Below are positions 23,304-35,307 of a stretch of DNA of 64,000 nucleotides, piece after piece. The position numbers were made by a program, and so were the translations under genes. The DNA comes from Parasponia andersonii (Eukaryota; Streptophyta; Magnoliopsida; Rosales; Cannabaceae). The notes under the pieces are model-generated. The model was not told the origin of the DNA and searched no databases. It saw only the letters and a list, made by a program, of their open reading frames with translations. Location of the stretch: assembly GCA_002914805.1 (NCBI GenBank), contig JXTB01000108.1, positions 179,103-243,102 on the forward strand. The letters are read 5' to 3'. Each line of letters opens with the position of its first letter. Within the stretch, counting starts at the first letter, position 1.

Positions 23304-25273
23304 TTATTATATGCATGTGCACAAGAACATTATTTCGAATAGCACTAGCCTCTTAAGTGTTACAACCGTAGCATAAAATGTAAAAGAGTATTAAAAGTAC
23401 TGAAAACTATAAATTGCAGTTGTAACTAGCAAACTATGCATAAATATCGTCGCAATTTAGCTTAAAAAATCTCATATTCTTCTCTTGATAATATTTTTCT
23501 CTTGATAGAGCCAAAAAACTGCAGGTAGAGACCACAATTAGTGCAGCAGAACAAAGTGCCAAACAAGAAGAATAGAAACAAAGCCAGTTAAACTTGCAAT
23601 GAAGGGGTAGCAACATCCCAACACCAATAATTTATAGGAGAATGGGACATATTTTGGGGCCCAAAATGAAGAGGACTTCAGCTACATAAGCTAAGTCCCC
23701 CTGTCAAGTATGGTGTTATCCTGATATTTCACTCGGCCAAAAAAAACTACAGCATAAATTTTTCCTATAGAAGTAGCCGCAAATTAGACCTGCATACTAA
23801 GTTAGCATGATGCCTGTTTGTTCTAGGCATGACATTCTGTAGTTTTACATATCAACCTTCCAACTAATGCGTTTACTTGCAAAGTTCTTACATTCTGTTT
23901 CGTCTTGTACTCAGCTAATGTTCTGTTTCACAGACTAAAACAATCGTCATCGCTTTCCATTTCACTTCAATAATATCAAACACCAACCTTCTTGATATAC
24001 ATCGATATTTGATACTAACAAGTTGAAAGAGAGTTTTCTAAGCAAGAATAACAATAATAATATATAGAACAGGGTTTATACTAAAACATAGTATCACTGA
24101 CCTTGATTTAGAGTAAAGTCCCTCTGTCGAAGCTTTAGAAGACGTAATGGGAAGAAGATGCAAACCCCAATCCTTTTGAATGTTCGGAAACTGAGCCAAA
24201 AACTTGGAATAGATTTCAAAACTCCCTGCTGCTCCAATCAACCATAGTTTCCCACTATGAAGCTCCAACAAGCTCGTCAATCGCGAAACCACAAAGCTTA
24301 CCCGGTCAGCCAAGCCACCATCAGTGACCAAGTTCTTCAACTCTCCAAAGTTCATTACTACACCAGGCCCCGAGCATTGCTCGACCGTACGATCCACCTC
24401 CTTAAACTTCATATCCAGCTTCTCCTCACTCCCTTCTTCAGCCAAAAACTCAGAAACATCTGCCTCGATACAAACTAAGCTCAATCCAGCCATTTCAGCC
24501 GGCAAAAGACCTGCCTTGCCACTCGAAACGCCCTCGGCGAAACTCTTGAGAGCCTCGCTTGCGCAGACACCGATCAACAAAGGGTTTCTCCCACTCTTCC
24601 TGGTCAAGACTTCGCCGACTCTTCTCGAATTCTCATCGCCATCTTCGTGCCGAGTGAAAGGGAAGCTGAAATTCCGACGACCCGAATCCGAATCCGTGAG
24701 ATTACACAGGAATATGGGCGGGAATCGGGTCCTGACGAACGGGGAGGCTTGCCCCGCCGGCGGGTGGACAATCGCGAGCTTGATGTCACAGCTCCGAAAC
24801 CCGGCTTCCCCGAAAACCCGACTGACAATCGGGTCGTCGAGGATGGAGAGAACGAAGTGCTTGAGCTCGACCCTGAGAACCGGCGTCGGTTGCGGCTGGG
24901 CGACGTGAATCTGGTGGAAGTGGAAGCTCTCCGGGTGGCGCCTCTGGTTGGCCTGAGACCGCTTGATGGCGGCCATGAGGGAGTTCGAAACAGGGGGCTC
25001 ATCCAACGCTTTGGAGGAAGGCAAACGGTCGAGCGAGACCCCGACGGAGAGCTCCAGCGCCCGGAACTGCAGGCGTGGCGAGTACGCGCTGCTCCGGGCG
25101 CGCGTGCAGGCGTCCCGGAGGGACGAGGAGGGCAGGGCCAGTAAGGCCGAGACGGCGTGGAGGGAGGTGGTCTGCGCGTGACCCCGTCGACGCGCCACTG
25201 CCACGGCGTCGTCGAGTGCTCCAGCCGCCTCCTCTGTCAAGCATTGCCTCGCTGCGCTTACCGGCGTCGGCAT
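20821..25273 (-). CDS. SMXL6/7/8: D53/SMXL6-7-8-type strigolactone signalling repressor
   Basis: Three exons: 24102-25273, 22920-23163 and 20821-22725 (introns 938 and 194 bp, GT-AG, phases 2 and 0). They give about 1106 residues, close to the rice D53 length. The start MPTPVSAARQCLTEEAAGAL opens the double Clp-N domain (about 1-165). A first P-loop-like GRNPLLIGV lies near 230 and a second, FLGPDKVGKKR, near 740. The degron motif FRGKT is intact at about 797-801 and the EAR repressor motif LDLN at about 957-960. Family knowledge: nuclear, class I Clp-ATPase-like proteins that bind TOPLESS through the EAR motif. They are destroyed after strigolactone binding by D14 with the SCF-MAX2 ligase, releasing repression of branching genes. 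Exon 1 is much richer in GC than its surroundings. The N-terminus and FRGKT point to the SMXL6/7/8 clade rather than SMAX1 or SMXL3-5; which of the three is not decidable here. Confidence 0.93.
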
Positions 25274-25350
25274 CGCCGGCTAGCATATAGACACCCCTAC
25301 TTATATATATATATAGAGATATAGATATAGATATTTATATATACACACAC

Positions 25351-25389
<39 letters not shown>

Positions 25390-26775
25390 TGTGTGTGTGT
25401 GAAAAAGTAAAGGTGGATTGGGTTCTTTGGCGGTTGAAACGTTTTGGGTTTGGAAGAAAATGGAAAAACAGAAACAAAAAATTTATATAAAGAGGATGGA
25501 AAAAAAAATGCAGAAGTAAAGCGAGGGGTTCACTTCATAAACTTTTGAAGAATAAATTATTCAGCTGGGGAAGACAAGAAGAGGGTGAGAGAGAGACTGC
25601 TGTCGTGGTTGGGTACTAAAGGGCTGGTTTTGGTAGTGTGTATGACAATGTGTGTTGTGGTAGTGATGGTAAGCTATGTGATTGTATTATGGGGTGGGGT
25701 TGTGGGGCCTTTTTGTTGGGTTTGGAGTCGAAGCATTTTAACAAACATAAGGTGAGCATAGATTCTCTTCTATCATCAACAAAGATCTTCGTCTTCTCCC
25801 TCTTCTTGATCCCATCCACTCTCTCTCTCTCTCTCCCTCTCCCTCTCTTAGTCTAGTTCCCCCTTCCATTGGGTAATCCTTTTTTACTTGCTTATCTTTT
25901 TTAATTGTTTCGGGTTGCTTTTTTGTGAGGGAGAGGGAAATATGCCGTATCCACTCCAACCATATCGCCCTCTAAAAACCGACTGTACTTTGAGCAAATG
26001 GAATTTATACGGCCACTATGTCGTATGTGCTTAACGCTTAGAATCACAACTAATAAAAACGAAGCGTCATATGTATAGTTTCATTAACGGTGATGTTTAA
26101 ATACTATAAGTATCTCATCATATTGATCGTACTAATAGCTTTTGGGTGATGAGAGTTTGCTAGCTTCAAACTGGTGATTACATTTGCAATAGCTTTTTTT
26201 TTTCTTTTTTTTTTTTTTGTCGTTTGAACGAGACATAAAGGCGACCGTAATCTTAATTAATATGACCGATAACTACACTTTACCTCTAATAATAAGGTTG
26301 AGGTTCTAAACCCCTCAGTTCTTAAAAGATGTAGGCTTTTTAACTTCTGTTTAGACCAAAATTGCTTAGGCTTCATCGGATGAAAAAAAAAAAAAAACAA
26401 ATTCTTCAGAATTTAATTTTCTTTTGGATATTATTAAAGATTGAATGAAAATTCTTACAAATATTAAAGGAAGTTTTCAATAAATTTGAAAGATTTAGAT
26501 TATAATGAAAAGATTATTAGAGAAAAAATTTTAAAAATTACTTAGAGAGTATTTGTATATTTTCTAGAAGAGCTTTTTTGATTTGGAGAGCTTTGTAGAG
26601 AAGCCAAGTTCTAATATATCCAAAAAGAGCTTCAAAAAAAATCATTTTAAAGTCTAATGAAACTTTTATTTTATAAATAATTTCAATTTTATCTCTGTGA
26701 TGACAAAAGATTAAGTTTATCTTTATATAATCAAATTGAGAAATTGCAATTTTATATCTTCTTCTTCTAAATAGT
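25274..26775. promoter_or_regulatory. Upstream region of the SMXL gene
   Basis: A (TA)n tract at about 25300-25388, broken by short (CA)n and ending in (GT)n, lies only some 30 bases before the start codon on the minus strand. It could supply a TATA-like element, though it would leave a very short leader. A CT-rich stretch at 25818-25852 (GA-rich on the gene strand) may belong to the promoter or leader. The rest is AT-rich with no gene pattern. No transcript start can be fixed from sequence alone. Confidence 0.4.
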
Positions 26776-27057
26776 TATTGCAAACGGATATGTCCTAGCA
26801 ATATACTCCTATAGAGTGTAGACTTATTTAATTATATATATATACGTTATTAATCTAGTAGGTATATTTTTTTTTATTTACGTGTAGATATTTTTTTTAG
26901 TTGTTAGATCATTATCTAATAGTAATCTAACAATTATAATAAAATACATAAAAAAATATGTATCTATTATTTATTTCTTATTTTTTAATATAAAAAAATA
27001 TGCAACAGTTATACGTCCTAGCAACATACTCTTATAGACTGTAGCCTTATTTAATTG

Positions 27058-27090
<33 letters not shown>

Positions 27091-27258
27091 GCATTGTCAA
27101 TCTAGTATGCATATTCTTTTTTACTTATGTGTAGATATTTTTTTTGATTGTTAGATCATTATCTAATATTGATCTAACAGTTAAAATGAAGTACATACAA
27201 AAACATGCATCACTAATATTATTTCTCTTCCTTATTTTTTAATATAAAAAAATATGCA
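26776..27258. repeat. Tandem pair of (TA)n-linked small elements with a central hairpin
   Basis: Two diverged copies of a unit of about 225-255 bases lie head to tail (about 26776-27002 and 27003-27258). Both start with TGCAA..GTCCTAGCAA, contain a (TA)n run, and have the palindromic core GTTAGATCATTATCTAAT (26903-26931 and 27150-27178). Both end in TTTTTTAATATAAAAAAATA. They resemble the MITEs at 27551 and 56762. Confidence 0.6.
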
Positions 27259-27550
27259 AAAAAAAAATTTTTGGTCAAATTAATACCTATTTATAAGTTT
27301 AAAAAAAATACCTACTAAATTAGTACCCATTCAAGTTATAAATCTAGAAAATAAAATATCATAAAATTGATATTTAACATATTTCGTCGAGTAAGTACAT
27401 AATTAAGCAAATAATTTAGAGAATGCTAATCAATATCAGATCGTTTCCTGTTTTTTCTCATTGTAAAATTTATGTTTATTGTTAATTTCTTCAAGGAGAT
27501 ACGTACTTCATGCAATCGGTTTTATGTTTATAAAATTCCCTCAATTGGAC

Positions 27551-27820
27551 ATATATATATATAGGTTGCCAGTCCAATAGGTATTTTTTTTCTATACCTA
27601 TAGGTAGGTATTTTTTTTTTAACCGTTGGATCACCATACATGGTGATCCAATAGCTATAATGAAGTGTATGAAAAGACGTGCATCATTAATGTTCTTTCT
27701 CTCTCTTATTTTTTACAATAAAAAAATATAAATGCTAAATTTTCATTAGCTAAATTGATACCTACCCGTAGGTAAAAAAAGAAAATACCTACTGGTGCCT
27801 ATATATATATATATATATAT
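27551..27820. mobile_element. MITE embedded in (TA)n, with a perfect central palindrome
   Basis: A (TA)n run leads into GGTTGCCAGTCCAATAGGTA and the other end reads TACCTACTGGTGCC followed by (TA)n, giving imperfect inverted ends. At 27626-27651 lies TTGGATCACCAT-AC-ATGGTGATCCAA, a perfect 12-base hairpin. A second copy lies at 56762-57116. Insertion into TA repeats recalls the Micron MITEs of rice (family knowledge). Confidence 0.7.
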
Positions 27821-29699
27821 TTTGGTTCCTTCGGGAATTGTTTTTCTTTATATGGATAGACTTGAACTCCAACTGCCACATAGGTGTAAAAATGGACAAA
27901 TTTGTTTTCCCTTATTTTCCGAGGACAAATCAACATAAAGATATGATTAAAAATTTGGCTTGAGAAGTGTAAACCCCGAAATGTCAATTCCAAAAAAACC
28001 CACTTGACACTTTGATTGACAAAGTGATGACTCATTGGGTATTGGATATTGGACCACTCCATTGGCGGCCGGGTAACCCATTTGACTACTTATGGGTTCA
28101 ACCACACTAAAAAAAGTACACGTGGCAAATCCATGGGGCTTATACACCCCTGATCATTTCCTTTTTGCATGATAAGGATTAGTCCAACGCATCAGAACCG
28201 AATGGCATTCGAGGGGTCATGTCCATTTGGCTTCTCGTCTCTCCCCGTCTCAAAAGGAAAAGATATATTTTCCAGCCAAAAAAAAAAGGAAAAGATATAT
28301 GAAGCGAGAAAGGTTATTCATTTGACCTTTTTTTACTAATGCTCTTACGGTTAAAAATTTGGAGTGAACATTTGGGCCACAATACAAGAAATATATATAT
28401 ATGTTAAATTTATATTTGACACTAAATTAATTTGAATTGATACAATTAATATTTATTAAAATGTGTAAATAATTACTTTATAAAAACTATTTTTTTAAAA
28501 AAATCTAAGTAAAATAAAAATATAAAATTAATGAGTAATTTATATTAACAAAGTAAAACTTAATTTTAGAAAAATTAGATAAACTAATAACTATATTATT
28601 TATAGGTGCAATGATGCATAGTGACATTTTCCTCAATCGAGTGATACATAAGTTGACTCAAAATTGACATAATTTAATTGAATAAATATTGAAATACCAA
28701 AATTTTGAATAAAAATTTACATTAATAATGTGATATTATTTGATTTTTAGCCAATATAATTTTAAATTATGTAATCTCATCATAAAATAAAAAATAATTA
28801 AAATATATGTTATATTATCTTGTATAAATTTTTGGTGCAAGATTTGTATGTTCTTCTAATTACTCAGTTTAGTTTACTTCACATAACACGAAATGCAAGC
28901 TTGTCACCCTTGCCAAAAATTGAAAAGAAAAAAAAAACAAAGTCTTTCCAAATTTTTTTAGATGGAATTCTTTAATGCTTTAAATATTTTTGAAAATTGT
29001 AAAATTTTCCTTTATGACTCTTTTTTTCATTATTATGTAAAGAAAATTCTAAATTAGTTTAACCCATATATGAGTTTTTTTTTTCTTTAATCTTTTTTAC
29101 TATATTTACCTCGAAGGACTAACCTTTCTCAAGAATCCGAACCTTAAAATTAAATAAAAAATGAAAAGAAAATTGTACATTTTCCATTTATCCCGGTGTA
29201 TTTTTTAAGAAAGGGACAGATAGAAAAGACAACCGTTGTTACCACTAAATTGTCCCATTTGGCATTTCAATAGAATAATATGCAAAGGAAGTGATATAAA
29301 CTGGATTGTTTTCTTTTTTTCGAATAAATTCTTACAGGTAGAATTTGAAAACATCACCTTTTAATATCCATATGCTTTTACTTTTTTATTTTATTTTATT
29401 TTAAATCGGTTACGTCCACAATAAAATCTGATAACTATCCTTCTCAGCACGTTAATTTGTGTATTTGACTCTAACCATATGCTACTTAAATTTTACTTGT
29501 TATACTGTCTGCTAGCTCCATGCACAATACTTAGATATAAAATTTGCTTTCTTATCCTTTTTTGCCTGGAAAATTTGCTTCTTATCACTTATCAGGTGGT
29601 CCATGCTGTATCTTTACCATATGATATGTAACTTTCTAGGGACCAGTTTTCTCTCTGCATGTTACAAAATAAACATGGTAAAATTGTTTAAACAAATGA
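27821..29699. other. Intergenic AT-rich DNA
   Basis: No gene is supported. Small ORFs near 27799-28147 show no motif and partly overlap the (TA)n tract. Confidence 0.5.
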
Positions 29700-30077
29700 T
29701 TAGTAATTTGAATCACTACATGGGTCACTTTAGAATGAATTTAAAAGTGAAGGAAAAAAAAAAAACTACAATTGTGATGTTAGATATTAATATGATTGAA
29801 ATTAAAACCTACTACAACTTTAGATCACTCATGTTAAATAATTAGGATCACTCATGTTAAATAATTAGGTTATGAGATTGTCGATATTACATGCATCTAC
29901 GATGATACATGAGTTATTTTAAAATGAATTTTAAAGCAAGAAAAAAAAGATGACTATAATTGTGATATTAGATGTTGATATGATTGAAATTAAAACTCAA
30001 TACAATCTTAGATCATTCATGCTAAACAACTAGATTATGAGATTATTGAGTTTACTTGTGTCCATGATGATTTCCGG
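29700..30077. repeat. Tandem duplication (about 188 bp) across the LTR-element edge
   Basis: Both the target flank ending in TGTGA and the first bases of the LTR occur twice, at 29778 and at 29966, a shift of 188 bases. A smaller 23-base tandem repeat (ATCACTCATGTTAAATAATT plus AGG) lies at 29824-29869 inside the first unit. The duplication must postdate the insertion of the element. Confidence 0.65.
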
Positions 30078-30164
30078 ACGAGGACTTGGTAACAGTCATG
30101 AAGGTAGAAGCAAAATAGTTTTAGGATGAGCTTGAGGGTTAGTATCTTTCACTGTCAAAAACTG

Positions 30165-30396
30165 TAGGTTCCCTCAATGGATATCTCTATAAATGATAGT
30201 GGCTAATAAATAAAAACATACGTGAATTATTTAGGCTTGGAGACTATAATTCTAAAGATAAATTATATGTACTACTCAGATAGGTTCACTCAATGGATAT
30301 CTCTATAAATGATAGTGGCTAATAAATAAGAACATACGTGAATTATTTAGGCTTGGAGACTATAATTCTAAAGATAAATTATATGTACTACTCAAT
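30165..30396. repeat. 116-bp tandem duplication inside the left LTR
   Basis: The unit beginning TAGGTTC(C/A)CTCAATGGATA occurs at 30165-30280 and 30281-30396 with only about two differences. It is absent from the other LTR of the element, so it is a late event. Confidence 0.85.
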
Positions 30397-30706
30397 TAGG
30401 GAATCCATCAGCCCTAATTGAGTAGATTAACTAGGTATTCACATTGTTAGTCCATACTCATTGGATATTCTGATTCATTTTTATTAAACCACTCAATTAG
30501 GGTCTATTTAGAAATAATATGACCCAATATAATTACTAAATATGCAATCTATAAATTAATTAGAAATATAATTTCCTAACAATCTTCTACTTAGACAACA
30601 TATGTACCAAATATAATTATAATGTAAAACTGAAGTACAACCATGAAATTACAATATTATTTTTTAATATCCCCAAAGTTACAATCCCATCTATCAGGCA
30701 TTAATT

Positions 30707-32274
30707 GTATTGAATAGGATTATGCCCAAAAAATGTTTATTATTTATATATATTTATTAAATATTTTGGATATTTAATAAAAAATATTTTACGCATAGTA
30801 TTTGTGATAATATTTTGATTATTGGTACAATAGTAAATGTCAAAAGTTTTCATGATTTATTCATTAGAGAAATACTTTAATAAAGTTATATTTTCTCTAA
30901 TTAAATCAAAGAAGATTATTCACAACTTATAAGAAAAGTTGGACAGTTCTCTTAGATTATGTTGCAAGATTTTGTGCATTTATAATATGTTTTAATCTAT
31001 ATTAGTATAACCATATACAAAAAGTGTATAAACATTAAATATAAATTATATGAAATATGTTCTTGTAATAAGTATCGTTGTCGAGAATATATCCTCATAA
31101 ATTTGATAATTAACGCATGTTTTTTTTAATTTTAAAATAAGTGATGAACCCGTGTCTATAACTTGTATTATTTGAGATGTTAAAAGGTACAGATTAAGAA
31201 ATTGACGATTTTTATCCTGACATTTTTATAATACATTATTATGGATATTGGGAACATATGTTTATAGATATGGAATCTATAGCTCTACTATATAGAAAAG
31301 TGAATATTGTTTAGAGGAACTATAAGAGCTTGGATGATTTAAATCTCACCTAAGTAATTAATAAAATTAGATATTTTATTAATTAAAGACTTTTTGTAAG
31401 TTTGGTCATCTATTAGATATAGTATTGTATCAAGGAATTGAAAGATATAATTGAATGAGCAAAATGGTAATTTTACCTAGCTCCAATTATTCGTATTCAT
31501 ATGGAGATATACATACATATGTTAGCTATTTAATGAATATAATTTTAATTATAAAGTATATTGTGATATTTATTTAATTCAAGAATATAATTTTGACCTT
31601 TAGTGGAATAAGTGTATAACTAATAGTATGAGCTCACTTGTATTAAAAGTTAATTATAACTGAGGGGATTATCTATTAGAGCTTAAATTAAATAGGTCAA
31701 TTTATATTCCTAACTTACATTAACATCTTAAGCTGCATGAGATCAATTAGGCTAGAACAGTTTTCTGAGTAATTACATAAAAAAGAAGAAAAATGTCGAA
31801 CTAAAAGGTAAGCATTTTGAGTCCACCACTCTACTAAAATAGTAGTGAAATTCGGCCAGCCTATGGCCTCTATGATTGAAATTTTCCTAAGGTAAAAGGC
31901 TCCTCTCCCCCCTTCCCCGCTCCCCTTCTCTGTGTGTAATTTAGTTTGATTGAAATATTAGTTTGGTAGCAACACAGAAAATTGAGAGAAAAATGAGAGA
32001 GAAATTCTTAAAGCTACCATTAAAGGCTATTAGAGTCCTTGTATTCTCACTTTAGAGTTGATCAAGATCAAGATATCTACATACTTCTACAATTTTAAGC
32101 TTGATGCATAGGAAGGAAGACTTATTGGTTGAAGTATACAATCTATTGTATGTACTTAGATCATAACAAAGATCCCGAAAGTTTTTATGAAAAACTATAA
32201 TTCGGAAAATTTTTTTTTTCTATGCTTCTGCCCATCTTTGATTTTGTCACATTTTTTGTAAATTATAACCAACA
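30707..32274 (+). mobile_element. Possible solo copia LTR nested in the LARD-like element
   Basis: The stretch starts TGTATTGAATAGGATTATGCCC-like sequence, as many plant copia LTRs do, and ends in ATTATAACCAACA. It is about 1.57 kb and has no coding pattern. A clear target duplication is not visible, so the ends are uncertain. Confidence 0.35.
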
Positions 32275-34013
32275 AATTCTCCTATTGCTCAAAACTCTTT
32301 TTTTTTTTAATCAAAAGAACTTTCTTCCATATGAGTAGCGGGTTGATCCTTTCTTAGTGCCATGTTAAGATCTGTACAACCCGGCATAATCATAACATTC
32401 TCTTTCTAGGCTTTAAGGTTTGATTCAGTAAGCATATATATAGCACTAGATTGACTAAAATATTTACAGCAGAAACTGAATAGAGAATAAAATGGAATAG
32501 TTAATTAAATATGCTCATAACTAAATGTCACAAATAAGTATACAATTTAACAAAAAATATGCAATCATGACATTAATAGATAAACACATAATAGTGGACT
32601 ACCATCACAAGATATCCAGCACAATATTAATAAGCGTTCTTTTGAGCCGAATTATTAATTTGTAGGTGATACTCTCTAGTGCAATAATCAAATACTGACA
32701 ATAAATTCTATCAAATGATAAACCTTTTTTTGGTCCAATTTATTGCCCATATGGAAAACTAAACAATCATCAAATATTCATTATCACAAGTGTGCTTGCT
32801 TTTCGGCTAAATTACCACCTTCCTTTAGGCTGGTAATTATTAACAACAAACTCACAACATCTTTATATATTAAAATAATTAAGACTATACAATAGAGGCT
32901 ACTTTGGCAAAATATTATTTTATCGTATTTATTTTAGCACATAAGACAATTTGTGTAGAGAAAATTAACCAAAAAGCCTAATTAATCAAGATTTTCCAAA
33001 GAACAAACTTAAGTCGTTTGAGTTTATACATTTATCAACTCTTAAAACCGAATATAGTTTTCAGCATATAAAAGTATAGGTCGTTCTTAAATTGAGTTAA
33101 GGTATATAAACTTAATTAGTCAAGCTTCGGGTTGGATCCCCTTGAATTGAGTCATAAACAACTCAATTTTACCAAATTTAACTTTAGGCTATGAAACTAC
33201 CCGAGACTCAGCGATGTGGTGCCAGAAGACTGGCACCATGACACTATGTCATGATTCTGCCAAAAATTTGCTGAATTGAAAATCGAGCAATTGACTCCAA
33301 ACACCTTAATTCAGCGATCTTTAGCCCTAATATTCATATCTAATGACTCAAGACTTAGAATTTAACCCTCAAAGTATCAAATTATTTAATAAATCATGAA
33401 AATTTTCAAATCACACATGTATAATCTAAAACCTAGAAAACCAAATAAGCATATGTTATTCAAATTAGAGATATGTATGATTAACTTAACAATTTAATAT
33501 GAAATCTCACTCTGATAGCAGTTTTTAGATATTAATAGCATTGAAATTAAAATCCAATAAAATCCTAAATCATTCATGCTAAATAATTAGGTTATAAGAT
33601 TGTTGAGGTTACCTACGTTTATGATGATTTTGGATGAGGAATCAGTAACAACCACGAAAACTGAAGCAAAATAGCTTTAGGATGAGCTTGAAGGTTTGTA
33701 TCTTCTACTGCCAAAAGCTATATGTTCACCCAATGGATATCTTTATAAGTGATGATAGCTTACAAAGAAGAGCATAAGTGAATTATTTTAGCATGAAGAC
33801 CATAACACTAAAAATAAACTATATGTATTGCTTAGTTAGGATATCCATCGACTCTAACTATGTATCCACATTATTGGTTTATACCTAATAGATATTCTTA
33901 TTCATCTTTATTAAACCACTTAATTAGAGTCCACTTAGAAATAGTATAACTCAATGTAATTATTAAATATGCGGCCTATAAATTAATTGGAAATATAATT
34001 TTTCAACGTGTGA

Positions 34014-34854
34014 TTCAAAAAAAAATCTTAACCTTTAACATAGAAAATAGAGGAATTCTAATACACTAATTGTTGCACTCTCTAGATCTTATTACTTGAC
34101 ATATAAAATCAACTTTGTAGTTTCACATTTTAATACCACAACAAATTATATCGGTACATATTTAGGTTACGTCCTAACAGTTTTAGATTTTAATATAATA
34201 ACAAATTTAGCATATTCTCCTAAAAACATATGAGAAACAAATACACCGCGTCTGTACACGTCATGAGAGTTTCACATGCTTCCAAAGTGTCACATCATAA
34301 AAAAGACCCTTTATTTATCAATAAATATTAGCCGTCTACACGAGGGATTTCCTTTGAACAAAATCTAGTCTAGCCGGCTTAGGAGTGGCTTATCATTTTT
34401 TTTTTAAAAAAAAAAAAAAAAAGAAAAGGCTTTCGGTTTGACATTCACAAGCATTAATAATATTATTATAAAAAAAATTATATATTAGACGTATGATTGA
34501 GGGAATTATAGATATTTAAAATTCTTAATATATAAAAAAGATATAGTATGACATAATTAGATAACAACATAAAAGTGTCAGAAATAGAATTTGATCAATA
34601 CAAATTGTTCAAACGAAAAATTGAATGGACAACTTTAAGTCTTCCTTTTTTTTTTTTTTTTTGGGTGCAAGTCTCATTTAACAACTGCGTAAATATGCTA
34701 ACACCAGTGTGGTCCTCACATTCTTTGGTCCACATAGAACTTCAGCTTAATTGAGAACATATACCCAGCCAAAGAAACAAAACATGCTTTATTATGGGAA
34801 AAAGCCATTATGTGAACATAACACTCAAGTCCAGTATATGTCCATTTTTTGACA

Positions 34855-34893
<39 letters not shown>

Positions 34894-35302
34894 NATGTAT
34901 CCTTGGGCCAATATCTTCATATCCCTTTCTGTTGCTCTTGCCCTTTTCCCAGTAGCCAAGGAAGTCATAGCATTACTATTATTTATTAGGGTTTTGCCCC
35001 CACACAAAAAAGCTCATCGCTTGTGACACCTTGTTTTGGACTTTCGTCGACCAACTTGCCTACATAATAAAACTCTAAAGCAACGCCAAGTGTTTGTCAT
35101 CCCAACTCCCTGCCTAGCCCTGCACCCAAGAGAGGAGTTTACACAACAAAAATTTCAAAAATAATAGAAGGGTCTCCGTCTCTGACGGGTTTTATGGTAA
35201 GAAAAATTTGCATGGTAACGAAGTTATCAAGCTATTAAAAATATCTTTATCACTATACACAAAAAAACGTCTTTCATTCACTAAAGGCTTTCTTTGCTTA
35301 CA
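34014..35302. other. Intergenic DNA with a (CT)n microsatellite
   Basis: No gene is supported. A (CT)n run spans about 34856-34893 and is followed by a single N at 34894, likely an unresolved repeat length. Confidence 0.6.
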
Positions 35303-35307
35303 TATTG

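Larger units (their letters stand above)
29966..34008 (-). mobile_element. Coding-poor LTR element (LARD-like, probably copia-related), old
   Basis: Two LTRs, 29966-30581 and 33523-34008, are flanked by TGTGA at 29961-29965 and 34009-34013, a 5-base target duplication. LTR ends are of the TGTTAG...CTAACA type. On the minus strand a tRNA-Met-like primer site (near CTGCTATCAGAG) adjoins the right LTR at about 33510-33521. A purine-rich tract (CTAAGTAGAAGAT) adjoins the left LTR. The interior shows no recognisable gag or pol. By eye the LTRs differ at roughly a fifth of sites, so it is old. It is broken, and a second LTR may be nested inside. Confidence 0.75.

Noticed and set aside
24604-25290. 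Several long ORFs on both strands inside SMXL exon 1
   Set aside because: They are shadows caused by the GC-rich exon; only the frame starting at 25273 on the minus strand has the Clp-N domain and splices in phase to the next exons.
26776-27258. CRISPR-like or satellite array
   Set aside because: There are only two long diverged units with a hairpin core, not short repeats with unique spacers; this is plant nuclear DNA.
29603-29845. 80-codon plus-strand ORF
   Set aside because: It runs into the tandemly duplicated edge of the LTR element and has no motif.
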